DNA of 64,000 nucleotides, taken from assembly GCF_030936135.1 (NCBI RefSeq), contig NC_082603.1, positions 35,506,329 to 35,570,328 of the forward strand, given 5' to 3'. Under the pieces are notes generated by a model. That model had not been told where the DNA came from. It did no database searches and saw only the letters and a list, made by a program, of their open reading frames with translations. This DNA comes from Gavia stellata (Eukaryota; Chordata; Aves; Gaviiformes; Gaviidae). Numbering within the stretch: position 1 is the first letter of the stretch; each line of letters begins with the position of its first letter. The translations under genes were made by a program, and so were the position numbers. Positions 1 through 20,400 of this stretch are shown here, piece by piece.

Positions 1-376
1 ACTGTGACCAAGCCAGTAGACAGATGGCAAGCTTAAAAAGAAGAACCCCTTATGTAAACTTCCCATGATGTTCAGGGAAAAAATAAAAAAGCTACTGAAA
101 TTCCTTATGCAAAAAGCATAAAGGGACCAGGGGGAAAAATATCTAAGATTATTTTTCTAAATTATAATCCTCAATAATGATTGATTGTTACGCTGTATCT
201 AATAGGATAAGAAAAAGAAACAGGTCTGAAATACAAAAGCAAACTGTTGAGTAAAGAAAACTTTGTTATTGCAGGATAACTGAAAGCAAGTAGATTGAAA
301 CAGCTACCCTCCATAGGTTCTACTTTAGTTTCTTAGAAAGATTCTCTTTAAAATGCAATGCAATAGAGCAACATAC

Positions 377-8770
<8,394 letters not shown>

Positions 8771-8859
8771 TCAGGCGCGGCCCCTCCGGCGGGGCCCCGG
8801 CCCTGGCCCGGCGGAGCGCTGGGCGGGCCACCGCCTCCCCCGGGTCGGCGCGGCGGCAC

Positions 8860-8911
8860 GGCCCCGGCCCCGGCCCCGGCCCCGGCCCCAGCCCCGGCCC
8901 CGGCCCCGGCC
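8860..8911 (-). repeat. GGGGCC hexanucleotide repeat upstream of LRRC40
   Basis: On the plus strand there are eight GGCCCC units, the sixth being AGCCCC, plus a partial ninth. On the LRRC40 strand this reads as a GGGGCC array. It sits about 155 bases upstream of the ATG, between a YY1/E2F motif pair and the start codon, so it is probably transcribed in the 5' UTR. The three coding-strand frames are Gly-Ala, Gly-Pro and Gly-Arg repeats. Confidence 0.95.
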
Positions 8912-8927
8912 GCCGCCATTTCCCGCC
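8912..8927. promoter_or_regulatory. Overlapping YY1 and E2F motifs
   Basis: The minus strand reads AAATGGCGGC (8921-8912), a close match to the YY1 consensus. The plus strand reads TTTCCCGCC (8919-8927), an E2F consensus. They share three bases. YY1 elements of this form commonly sit just inside the start of CpG-island genes, which supports a nearby LRRC40 start site. Confidence 0.55.
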
Positions 8928-10750
8928 CGGCGGTGCAGGGTGGAAGCCACGACGGCGAAATGGTGCCCCGACAGGGAGCGGGGCCGGCCAGCAAACCCCC
9001 CTCCCACCCCGGAGAGGGTTCACCCGGTGCTGCGGCTGCAGGCCCAGAGGGGCCGTCTGCAGCTCCCCGAGGGGCTGTTGTTGGTGTACCAGCCTGCTCC
9101 GACTCCTGCAAAACTGAACGGCCAGACTGTCACCTTTGTGCAAGATGAAAACTGCCGTTTCCATACTGATCTCGGCTCACAGCTGGGCTGTGTACGGTTC
9201 TCGTCACCCAGATCAGCTTGCAGTGTTGGCTGTAACTCCCTCCAACAACTGCGAGGACAAAGGAGAAGTCCTGTCCCCTCAACAGCGGCGCTGCCCTGAA
9301 GAGCAGTCTGAACGTTTGGTACGAATCCACGCAGCCTGTGCATGGTGCAAGACTAGAAACTGCAGTTGACGACACAACGGAGGATGTCAAATTCTTACTA
9401 ATTATTAGAAAGGAGACTCAGCAACAAATCAGCTGGGCACGCTTATTACGCAGATCTCACTTCCCACCCTTCTCCCCCATTTCTTTTTGCTGAGGTCTTC
9501 ACCTTTGTCACAAGTGTGAATCCAGATCAAATAACCTGGGAATATTTTATACATAGACACGAGGTACACCAAATATAAAAGCACTTTCACATCAACTTAC
9601 TGTTTTTCCCTTTAGCCCAGAGTTTGCAAACTAAGTAAAAATATTACAGATTGAAAAGTTCTGGCTGCCTACCAATACTTCAGCTCAACAGGGAATGGTC
9701 ACTGCTTCTACTGTTTAATCCGTGAGTCAGATCGATGTTTGCCCAATCCTACCGGCAGTTCCTGGTGAGAAGTAAATGACAAAAAAAGGAGTGTTTCCCC
9801 CGTAGTCATTGAAGTTTTTAGCTGTAGCTCCTTTCAAACACCAGCTTTGTGTTTCAAACACTACCCTTTTTGAAAAAAGCTTCTACTAGTAGTTCCATTG
9901 AACTTAATTAGTTAAGGACCAAATACCACATTAGGTAAATAAGCATGTAATTCAAGAAACTGGCATACTTCAGGCACTAGCTCTTGACTAAGAATTTTGG
10001 CCTCGTTACTTTTTTACCACTGTTCCTTAATTCCCGTTTTTTCTGTCTCCTCTCTCTTTGGGAGTCACCAGGCAGCACTCCGTAAGGAAACGCTGGGTTT
10101 CTGAACTGAGTGTTAAAAAAAAGTGCTGGAAAACCCAGAGTTTTGAATGAAGTTGTCAAGTCAAGTTCATGTTTGTTCCCACAAGAGGAAGTTGGATTTG
10201 GAAGGGCCAGAGTTAAGCAAGCTGAAGCTGGCTCGTAACAGGCAGAAATCAGGACAATGGATGGGAAGGGCTGGGGGTAGGGCTGAACTTCCTGGAATTA
10301 TTAATATTCATTACTTAAAAATCACTTTTATGGACTTTGGAAATAAATGATTGCTTTATTTACGATTATACCAGGAGCAACAGAGCAGAAAATGCAGAGA
10401 GGAAAGTACATTCATCTCAGTGAACCCAGGCAACAAAACACCTATTCCACTCATCTCTATGTGAACACAATTAATTCATGTACTAATTGACCTAGCCAGT
10501 CTAAAATGCAGCAATTTTAAGCTTACAGCTCTGAAGGAGCCAGCAGCATTACCAAGCCCATTCGGAACACCTCGGGCAGGGCACTGTTAGCAACACGGCA
10601 GCCCAGCTAGGGTTGAGGCCTCTGAGACCCACCCGCCCCTCTGGACTGACCAGAACAACTCTGGAACCCCAACCGCCATCTGGATGAACTCTCGTGCTAC
10701 CGCCACAACGGACAGTTTGGGCTCAATACTCTCAGTCAGCATTAGGGTCC
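8928..10750. other. Spacer between the LRRC40 and SRSF11 start regions
   Basis: GC content falls from about 9.1 kb, and the stretch from 9.4 to 10.6 kb looks like ordinary AT-rich DNA. The short reading frames here resemble no known protein. No transposon or RNA gene was recognised. The two divergent genes therefore appear to have separate promoters about 2 kb apart. Confidence 0.65.
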
Positions 10751-10856
10751 TTCAGGCCCCTCAGCCGCTGAGGCAACAGGCAGGACGCGCACGGAAGCAG
10801 CCGCAGCCCCCTCGCGCCTCTCCCGCCCCCAGCCAACCCCCTCCCCTCTCCCGCTC

Positions 10857-10868
10857 TGCGCATGCGCG
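10857..10868. promoter_or_regulatory. NRF1 site 1
   Basis: TGCGCATGCGCG is a full match to the palindromic NRF1 consensus YGCGCAYGCGCR. Confidence 0.7.
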
Positions 10869-10897
10869 GCGCGTCCCGCGCGCACGGAGCGGGTAAA

Positions 10898-10908
10898 ACG
10901 CATGCGCA
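10898..10908. promoter_or_regulatory. NRF1 site 2 (near match)
   Basis: ACGCATGCGCA keeps the GCATGCGCA core of the NRF1 consensus. One half-site is shortened. Confidence 0.5.
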
Positions 10909-10956
10909 GAGGCGGAGCCGTTTCTCCCCCCCTCCTCGCGGGGGTTGGGGCTTAAG

Positions 10957-10967
10957 TGCGCACGCGC
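10957..10967. promoter_or_regulatory. NRF1 site 3 (near match)
   Basis: TGCGCACGCGC matches the NRF1 consensus except for the final purine. Confidence 0.5.
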
Positions 10968-11001
10968 CGTCCCCGCGCGTTCCCGGGAGAGGCCGGGGCC
11001 A

Positions 11002-11013
11002 CGCGCATGCGCA
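11002..11013. promoter_or_regulatory. NRF1 site 4
   Basis: CGCGCATGCGCA is a full match to the NRF1 palindrome and lies closest to the inferred SRSF11 start. Confidence 0.65.
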
Positions 11014-11135
11014 GGCGCGGCCGCTCGGCGCGGGCCGCGGGCTGTGAGCCTGCGTGGGTCCACGCGCTGCGCGCAGTGCGCTTGCGCGGGGGGCGGCGGC
11101 GGGGGATTGTGGGATACTGCGGCCCAGGCAGGCTG

Positions 11136-11275
11136 GTGAGGCGGGCGGCGGTTAGTGCGCGGTGGCAGGGCCGGGCCGGGCAGGAGGCGGCGGCGGCGGC
11201 AGCAGCGGCAGGAGGAGCTGCAGCGAGGAGCTGCTCGGGCCTAACGCGCTCTTCCTCTCCCCGATGTGTTTGTAG
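11136..11275 (+). other. Candidate 140-nt intron in the SRSF11 5' UTR
   Basis: The donor is CTG/GTGAGG. The 3' end is well formed: a CTAAC branch-site match at 11,241-11,245, a pyrimidine run and TTTGTAG. The acceptor is TAGCAG, so splicing could also occur three bases later. If used, the ATG lies 22 bases into the second exon. The alternative is an unspliced 5' UTR, since the frame happens to stay open upstream. Confidence 0.55.
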
Positions 11276-11297
11276 CAGCGGAGCGGGCGGCAGCGCA

Positions 11298-11425
11298 ATG
11301 GCTTCAAGCAGCGGCACCGACGTGATCCAGGTCACCAACGTCTCCCCCAGCGCCAGCTCCGAGCAGATGCGGACGCTCTTCGGCTTCCTCGGAAAGATCG
11401 AGGAGCTGCGCCTCTTCCCCCCCGA
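11298..11425 (+). CDS. SRSF11: SRSF11 coding exon 1 with start codon
   Basis: The ATG has G at -3 and G at +4. The exon encodes MASSSGTDVIQVTNVSPSAS and on to LRLFPP, the first half of the RRM. It ends with GA before a GTGAGT donor. The same frame is open for about 340 bases upstream, but that peptide is Arg/Ala-rich CpG-island translation, and the likely 5' UTR intron removes part of it. Confidence 0.9.
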
Positions 11426-14400
11426 GTGAGTGGCGGCCCTCTCCTCTCTCCTCCCCTCCCCCGCGAGGAGCGGGCCCCTTCCTCCGCCTCTCCGCGGCCC
11501 GGCTGCCGCCTCCGCCTTCCCCTCCCCTCCCCCAGCGCAGGCCAGCGGCCCGCCTCCTGCTTCCATGGCGGCCGGCAGCGGGCTCCCGCCGCGGCGAGAC
11601 TGCCAGGCCTCGGGCTGCCCCCGCCCCCGGCTCGGCGCTGACTCGCTGAGGAGCTCGCCCGATCGTGAGGCGGCGAGATCCCCGCTGGCCCCCGTCGGTT
11701 GGCACCATGTGGGTGTGCTTGGGGGACTCTTAGTGAGGCGAGTCGGAGCGAGCCGTTTTCTATGCCTCTGCAGCCTTCTTTCTTTTCAGAGAGAGCTGCT
11801 GTAAGAGTTTACGTGCTTGTTACAATTGTAATTATTCACATGGTTACCTTATGCACATATGTGGGGAAAAGACAGTAATTTATGGCATGCAATTACATGC
11901 GAGATTCCTCCTGTCAAATGCGCATTTTTCTCTAGGAGCTGTTTGTTCTAGGGCTGTCTAGCTAACTTCTGCTGTCTAGCCGACCTCCAGAACTGTTGGC
12001 AGTTTGGTTGGCCATAAAACTAAAATTTTGATCTAAATATGCATTCCTTGCAAAGAATTCTCTGCAAAATAGGCAGGTAATCACTAACGTACAAGTAATA
12101 CACATTTATTACGTTAGTTAGGTGTTAACATTGATTATTGTCATGTCGGTTTGATTTGTTTTACAGAACTTAATGTCATTAAATGTTGATCTTTTGCATA
12201 TGTATTATGTAAATAAAAAGGTTTCTTTTTGCCATGATGAGCGAGGATTGTTTGGAGAAAAATCAAACAAGAACACAGTCAATTATTTTTAATACCCAAG
12301 ACTATTTGAATTTTTTTATTTTGGGGGGGAAAAAAAAAGCTATCATAAAGCATTCTTTTTTTTCATCATTGAGTCTTCAATCCGTGCTAGCACAAATCCA
12401 GGAAAATTCACCCGTCCTGTTAGCTGGTTATATATGCAAATTCAGAAACAGTATTTCTGGTTTTCTTGCAGTTTCTTACTTTGGGTCAGATTTTGGTAAT
12501 TTCGTGTTGGAAATCGAAGCATAGAAGGAAATGGAATGTGTATATAACTGAAACTGAGGGTCAGTTCCAGACAGAGTTGTGTCGTTGATAGCTGGGATAA
12601 CTGTATTTTAATGGCAGAACCATTAATGCTTGGCAGCCAGCAAAGTAACTCACCTTTAAACAATGCAGTTATTTGATGTGCTGCTTTGTATTTTAGTATT
12701 TTATCCTGTTTTTAAGGAAGGTTATTATAGGTGAATTTGTTTCTGAAACTTTGTAGTTTTGGATACATATTAACTAATCTGTTGAAAGATTACTTTTGTA
12801 GTATCAGAATGAAGTGCTCTACAAAAAAATCCCCAAAGCCCAGCCCAGCAACTCTCCTTTTACCATACCCCAGACTGTCTATACATTCCTAATTTGGCTC
12901 CTTTGCACAAATGTGCAGTGAAATACTGGCCCTGCAGGACCCTGCTCGGTACAAGCATTGCATCTGTCTTGGGGTTGTGCGCTGGAGAGAAGTCCGTGCT
13001 GGATATGTTGTAGAGCTGGGCTATGGGAAGACAAGAGGTGGCTTCAGGGAGGTCTGTGTTCTACCCTTGTGTCTGTAATGTTGGATACTAGTTAGATACT
13101 AGTAGATACTAGTCTTGAGGGCAAACTTACTGGTTTGTATCCTGGTGTAAGTTTGTTTCTGTAAAAAGACCGGGCTCCTGCATTTGACTGCTGACTTCGG
13201 CCTCCTTTGTTCTGGTGCTGGTGTTCTTGTCACTTCAGCTGGGTCATTTTGTTGGTATAGAAAAACACCGAGTTGACTGCCTTTACAGCTGCCTCGATGA
13301 AGGTTCTGAACCGAGGGAGAAAAGGCAACAAGATGCAAATAACTCCAGTAACCCAGGTGCCAGATACCTCAAATTGGATGACCAAAAATTCCTTAAAACA
13401 TTTGGCTTAAATTTCTTTTATATTTCAAAGCCCTAAATGAATGAGAAGGATAATACTTCTTCATCCTGTTGGGATATTGTGAAGATTGCTTAGTATTTAT
13501 GAACAAGTTATAACCATAGAAAAGCCGCTGAAGAAATTAATAGGGACAGGAAATACAGTGTAACTAAATAGGCCTTGCGCAGAAGGTAGTGAAAATATTG
13601 AATAGCTGTTGAAGTGAGCATTATCATATATCTTCATTCTAGAATGTATGTCTTGGTGGAAAAAAAAGCATTTTTGAAAACTGTATGTAAAGGTTGTGCA
13701 GTTGATACTAGACTAGGCACTTTTTCAGACTGGGCTTAATCTTTAACCTTACTATTTTAAGGAGGTTTTGTGTCATTTCCTTTGTGTTGCTGTCCATACA
13801 GAGATGCCAAGGCCTTTGGCACCTCTAGACGCACTGCGAGTCTCTGCTGGGGTGTTCGTGGATCTGATCTCAGGATGCTTTAGAGTCTCAATTTCATTTC
13901 ACACTGAAGAAGTGTGTATTTTCTAATAGTGCCAGGTTCTTTTATCTGTTTCTTCTAAAGCCTTTCTGTTCCTTCTGCATTAAACTTCAGGTCCTGACTT
14001 TTCCCTGCTTATGGTGTTCATCCATTTTTTGAGGGGTACAGGATATAAATTATAATGTGTAAATTCCCTCCATAATCTGAATGTTTTTATGTCTCAGATA
14101 ATACTGGGATTCTTTCTTACATATAGTATTTCTGAGTAGCCAGTCCCATTTCCATTGTTCTGCCTCCTTATTTGATCTTCCTCTCGGTCACTCTGATTCT
14201 GCTGTCCCCTGTAGAAGTTCCTTATGCCCACAGGCTTCCAGATCAGGTATAACTTCCTGAGCTTTTCTACACTTCTGTTTCTCTTTCTCTCCCCTCATCC
14301 ATCTCCTTATCCCAGTTTATCTAATCAGCTGTTGCAAGTTTCATATTACATCTTTAATCCACAACCAGCACTGTGACTTCTTCCATTTTTCCACCTCAAA

Positions 14401-17400
14401 CTCTTGCTTCCCTCCTTCTGCTGGCATTTGATAGAGAAACCAATGTGTTCTCTGGTCTTGCTCTTTAGATATGAATGATCCAGTCAAATTTTTATGGACA
14501 GAGACTTTTACCAAGAAAAAAGCACATCTGACAGAAAATATGGTCTACGGAGTTAAAGCTTGATAAAATTAGGAGTGTACTTAATACTAATTTCATATGT
14601 TGGATGGCATAGTAATTGGCAAGATCTTTTGTCTTCTCTAATAACAGATGATGAAAGTTACACAAGGACTCCAGAATACTGGCATTACTTGCTATTGCCA
14701 CTGGTAGTTGGTCTGCTGCGAAAAGGACGACAACTTCTGCTTCCAAGTTCTTTTTTGGGGGTTTTGGTGGTGTTTTGTAAGTGGCAGAAATATCCCTTAA
14801 AAAAATCAGATTTAATATTTAAGATGCTGGTTGCAATATGAGGGAACTTTGATGGAGTGAATAGTTAGAGGTTATGAAGGTTGGGTTTCCCTGTTTATCT
14901 GCCATATTTCAGAGTTTGCTGTACTTCAGAATGGGTACACTGTTTGGACACCAACCACAGTAAATCGTCATGTCTCTTAGCATTCATTGGCATGATGTCT
15001 GGGATCTGAGAAAGAATTACTGAATTTTTCAATTTCTAGTGACTTAGAATAATGATGGCCTTTTTTTGGTAACTGTTGAGAACATTCTGTTCTTGATGAA
15101 TTTCACTCAGCCATAGCTTGGATTTTAGAGTGACTGGAAATACATTTTTAAAAATGAAATACACTCATGGATATTAAATGTCAAGCTGCATGAGCATAGC
15201 CTTACGTATTTTCAGTTGGTTTTGTAGATTCAGCTAGCTGTACAGTTTAGCATGTAGTGGTAGTCATGTATATAAACAGTATCTATTTCGTTTCATGTGC
15301 CCATGTTATCACAGACATTTTAAGAATGTTTGAAAATATTGTACTGCATTTATGTACTAAATTGTTTAATTTTTTTAGGACTTATACTAGTATACCATTC
15401 AGGTATGCCATAACTCCTTGATTTACATTTCTTTAAAATTTTACTACTGTGATTTTGTTAAACACTGTCTGCTAATGGTGCTTTGGTTTTTAGGTTTTTG
15501 TACAAATGGGTTAAGAAAAGGCACTCTTTTGGCAAGGTACTGTGTATCCGTAGATACAAAAAAGGTGATCGTTTCCATTTTGCTATCTGTGCCATTTATC
15601 GCTACAGTGTTACTTTCCAATATAGTAAATCTGCAAGATGATGGATGAAGTGGATGTTTCTAACTTTAATATTTTAAGATCTGCAATACGCTGGCTTCAG
15701 TCTAGTTTTTAACGTCAGGTTAAATTTGAAGTACGTTAAAGTGTGTTCTGATAGGCATTTAGGGCAGTTCTTGAGTTTGCGTAACTTGCATGTTGGACTG
15801 AGCCTGTGCTCAGTGGTGGTGAAGGTTAGATAGCTTTTGGCATTTGCACTAACAAAAATAGATCTTGAATGTCTTGTTGATGTCAAAGTCGTCCTTTCTC
15901 CTGAATTGTGACAACTCTGCACTTCCAGTGCTTAAAGACTTGATCGACCGTCTTCAACTCAGATAAAATTGTTTTGGCAGTGGGGTGCATTTTGAAGAGC
16001 TAGTCTTATAACCGTTTCTGGGAATCTGGTTAGTAAAGGTAGATCTTTGTCATGAAGAATTAGTGAATATTTTTCAGAGCTACCTCTTTAGGCTGGTTTG
16101 TACCTCTGGTGCTTGAGGGCAGAACTGAACAGCACACGTACCCTGGCCTCGTTTAGGAGCTGGAGTTTTAGGACTCGCTACGGCTTGCAGTACCTGCCCT
16201 GTGCCTCCTGGAGGCAGCTTTTAACTCATCTGCTGCACACTTGTGTCTGCATAACAATTTTTCTTGCTGTCTTTTGGTTTATACATCTCATTAAAAGAAA
16301 ATCTGCACCATTTTCAGGATACATGGACTTTTGAAACCCATTCTGGACCTTTACCGGGTTGATTCTGCCTCTGGTTTTGGGGGGTTTGGTTTGATTTTGT
16401 TTTGCGGAAGGGGAGGGAGGCACAGTTGTATGGCCTACAATTCTTTCCTATTGGTGTAGGAAATAGATATTTCTGTAGTTTTTTTTCAAGTGACTCAAAA
16501 CTTCTGCATTCTTTTCTGAATTTTCCATGTCTGGGATTTTTTACGCAGCTCTGCTGGCAGACGCTCATTTTGAGCTGTGGAGTAGGTACAGACCTATCTT
16601 GTAAGGTGGTATATGTTTCCTCATCGGTTGTTTTGGAACTTTTCACCTATTAGTGAGATTTCAACTGTAGTGTTGCCTACCTGAGCTTCTTGAATTTCTT
16701 TGTGTTTAATTCTGTTACTGCTGAATGATAGACACAGGTTTAGCAGTGTACATCCCTTCAGAATGAATTTGGCAGTTTCTGTGTGTGTGAGAAAAAGCAT
16801 GATCAAGTTTGGTCTCGAAGCTTTTATGAAATTGTGTTGATAAGTAGAATCATAGCGGTCTTTTAATCATTACCCTCTTTGTTTCATAATTTACCTTAAT
16901 AAGTAATTTGGGGTCTAAAGCAGTGTAAAACTACTGGTTTTGTTAACTGATGCGGTATACGTAGTAGGTAACTTCATCTTTCTTGAGCAAAGTTTTTCTT
17001 TGTCTCCTTCCCTTTTCACAGGCAGGTCATGAAAACTTAATTTGCATTTAGGTGACTGGTCATAGATACATTATGCATAATAGAGTTAATGTCCAATTAC
17101 AAATGAGGCAGTAAAACTGTTTTTTCAATTTTACAGTGAATTGGTTTCATGCAGTGTAATTTCATATCTGTGCTCATGCAAAATGGTGTTCGATACAAAA
17201 CCTGAAATCGCGTTCTTCCATAGTCCCCTGTGACTTCCAGGTTTGGTGAAAGTGGGGGAGACAATAGATGTTACAAGTTTCATACTGTCAGACTTGCTTC
17301 CATCTAAGTAATTTATTTCTTTCTTTTTCAGTGATTCTCCTTTGCCTGTTTCGTCGCGTGTCTGTTTTGTAAAGTTCCATGATCCTGACTCGGCAGTTGT

Positions 17401-20400
17401 GGCCCAGCATCTGACAAACACTGTATTCGTTGACAGAGCGTTGATAGTCGTACCATATGCAGAAGGTTTGTGAATTGTTTAATGGCCTATGAAGCCACCA
17501 TATGATGGCATTTTATTCCAGTATAGCTCACAAAAATGAGGATTAATAAAATGTCAAACATATAAGATATTCACATTTTGAAACCCTTGGTATATTGCCA
17601 TTGGCCCATGGATTAAAGAATTTTTTTAATCTAGTGACACTGAATGAAAGTGGAAAGTTTACCTCTTACTGGTTTTGTGTGTCTTTAAGTTTAGAATATT
17701 AACGTTTTAGACAGAATTATTTGCAAATTTTGCTCTTTATCAGTCTCAATGAAACATTTTCCTAAACAGACTTATGCAAACAGGTCAGCATTTTAAGGAA
17801 ATTTTGGCTTAATAATTGTTTGCCACTTTCACATAGGCGTAAATCTCTTCATGAGAATGGTTTCTCCCTCCCCAAGAGTGCATGGGAGAGTAGATTAACA
17901 TTTCTTTGAGATATGCTGCCACTGCATTTAGTTGGGAACTTCCCTGAAAAGGCACTCACTGTCATTGTGAAGTCCAGTATACCAAGGGTTTAAATAATTA
18001 TGGTTTAATTTGAAAGTGAGCTCTTCCAAGAGGTGCCACATGGGCACTGGTACTAGTTTTTTGTTCCAAGTTTTCTTGTTCATCCTTGATATATTTGATA
18101 GAATTTCACTAAATAATAAACTCTTCTCTCTGTTATTTGTGTGTGTGATTTTTGTAGTGGAGAAGGCAAATGCAAAGCCCTTCCAGATGACTGAAAAACA
18201 GTGGGTCCTCTGCAGCTACAGGGGATTCTAGACATTAACTAAAGGCCAGCAAGCACTCAAGTCCCCAAGTGTTTTCCTGGTGTAACCACTTGTTAACTAC
18301 ATTTTCTCTTCTTCTTTTTATTTTTACATTTTAGGGTGTTACAGTAATTTGAAAGGCAATGAGCAGGGTTTTTGGAACTTACCTTAAAAACAAAGTGCTG
18401 AGAAGACACCTCTTCTTACAGAAGTCTTATTAAACTCTTCTAGACTTGCTTTAGAAGTAATTGATTTCCATTGTACTGTTTCTTGATTTACTTCTGAAAT
18501 AATGGATTTTCCCAGATCGCTTGAATTAAATAAAATCTCTGCAGATTAAGTCATACTACAGTAATAAATCTGGTACATGGCCTGGGTTCAGACCTATAAT
18601 CAAGACATTGAAATGTTGTAGGCTGTCTTTTGAGGCCTGGGGAGCTATCTTGTCTTTGTATTCCTTAAAAGATATGAAAGCTTAATTTCTGGAATGTAGG
18701 AATCTGCAGCATGACCTTTGAGTGAGACGTGCTGCTTTTTGAGAGTACAGAACACGTTCTGAAATTGTCATTGAGTTACTGCTTCTGCTTTGGCTAGTTT
18801 AGGTATAATAGCATAGTTGAAGGCATCTTGTGCTCATCTTTATATTAAAGCATGATGAGTTAGTACTGAAATATTCTCCAAGGCCCATGGTGAAGAATGT
18901 TAGTGTTTAACTTTTCCAATAAGGATGAAAATATTTTTCTCTTTGTCAGTCTGACTTTGTCCATTGTGCTTGATGGTGGATAAATCTGGCACATAGAGAA
19001 ATCTGCCCAGTAGTTTTGGTTCTGATTGCGTAAAGAAAATGAAATTAATAAAGTAGAATATTTTAATGGGCCTGTTTAAATCAAGGAGTTCCTCATGGGC
19101 TGTTTCTTGTGGTGTTCTAGTGGTTCAGAATGTTGATGTTTTTGGCATAATGATGTGGCATATCACAAGAGATGTTCAGCCAATAAAGTTCTGCCCCCTG
19201 GTTTTGTAATCATATGCTTTTGTCCCTGTACTGGAGCATAGTTTTCCCTGCAAATGCATACTGCCAGGGTCCCAATTCAACAAGCTGTTTAAGCACGATA
19301 CAGCAAGATTCTTAAAACCATAATGAAATTGCTCATGTGCTTAAAGCCAGGCATATGCTTAACTACTGTGCTGAACTGGGCCCTTTTATCTTTTATTTTC
19401 TATTGTGATAATTCTGTATTAATATTGCCTGTCACTAAAGTGAATGTTTATTATCTGTTTAGTGCAATAATTATCCCCTATATCACAAGCGCACTCCAGT
19501 TTTAGCATACACAGACATTTTGGTGTTGGCTGTTGCTTTGTGTTATAGAACTATACACAAAGTCTACGGTAAGGTTTAGTATTTGTAATTTTCACTGTGA
19601 TATTCCTAGATTTGGAAGGAACTCTAAGATTAAAGATGGCTGGGGGGGTATTTAGGTTCTTTGGTTAATGTTTGTTTCTTTTGTCTGTTTCTTTTTCTTT
19701 CATTTCTACACATTCATGCAGTATTTCATGGTTCTAACAAAGCAGCAGTAAAAAAAACTCTTGAAGCATGAAAATTAACTGGTGAGGGGCCTCATTGCTT
19801 TTTTTAAAATTGTAGTTTATTTATTTCTAAATACTTTTTTAAAAAACAATTAGAGGATCAGATGCATGATTTTTTTTTTAATGGATGCAGATCTTCTATG
19901 AGGTGTCTCAAGATAAGTCTGAGGATTTGTATTTAGATGCCAGAAATGTTGTAGTTGCACTAATTTGAAATGTTTAGATATAATTTATAAATATCCTCTG
20001 AGACATAATTTTGCATGCAAAATTACCCCATAATCTCTCTGTAGGTATGTTAATATATTTATGCATTAATGCCCTTTATCTAAATGACCTTTTTCCCCCC
20101 TCTCCCTCCATAACTTTTGGTATCTAAATTGATGACAGCTCAATGACACAAGCAAGATAACAGTGCTGTGTATTATACATTTGTTTATATTATCGGCACT
20201 TCTCAGTATAGGTGGAAGGAACCATTACCTTTATTTAACAGTGGTTTTTCTTTTTTGTTGTTGTGTTTTACAGTTCTTTTCCCTGGTTCAGCCTGAACTA
20301 TATACCAGGCCCTGCTGAAAATACCACCCAACAGTTTTCTTCTGCAGCTTATCCAGTTTCTCTTAAGTGCCCTGTACATATTGTATGTTTTATGATGAGA

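Larger units (their letters stand above)
10750..11700. promoter_or_regulatory. SRSF11 CpG island / promoter region
   Basis: This is a dense GC- and CpG-rich block covering the inferred SRSF11 5' UTR, coding exon 1 and the start of intron 1. It contains a cluster of NRF1-type palindromes at 10,857-11,013 and no obvious TATA box. Confidence 0.78.

Noticed and set aside
1-376. Possible further LRRC40 exon left of 377
   Set aside because: No translation resembling the next LRRC40 segment and no matching splice sites were found; the next exon is assumed to be off the window.
10956-11297. In-frame upstream extension of SRSF11
   Set aside because: The peptide is CpG-island translation unlike the family N-terminus, and a good intron (11,136-11,275) interrupts it.
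14492-14841. Overlapping 84- and 93-codon frames in SRSF11 intron 1
   Set aside because: No family resemblance, no splice signals that fit, and AT-rich composition like the surrounding intron.
15494-15536. Exon-like segment in SRSF11 intron 1 (TTTTTAG acceptor, GTACTG donor)
   Set aside because: Both splice sites are weak, the segment is short and there is no CpG or codon signal of constraint.
20273-20378. Strong TTTTACAG acceptor in SRSF11 intron 2
   Set aside because: No convincing donor follows; the only GTATGT has T at -1. It was not listed as an exon.
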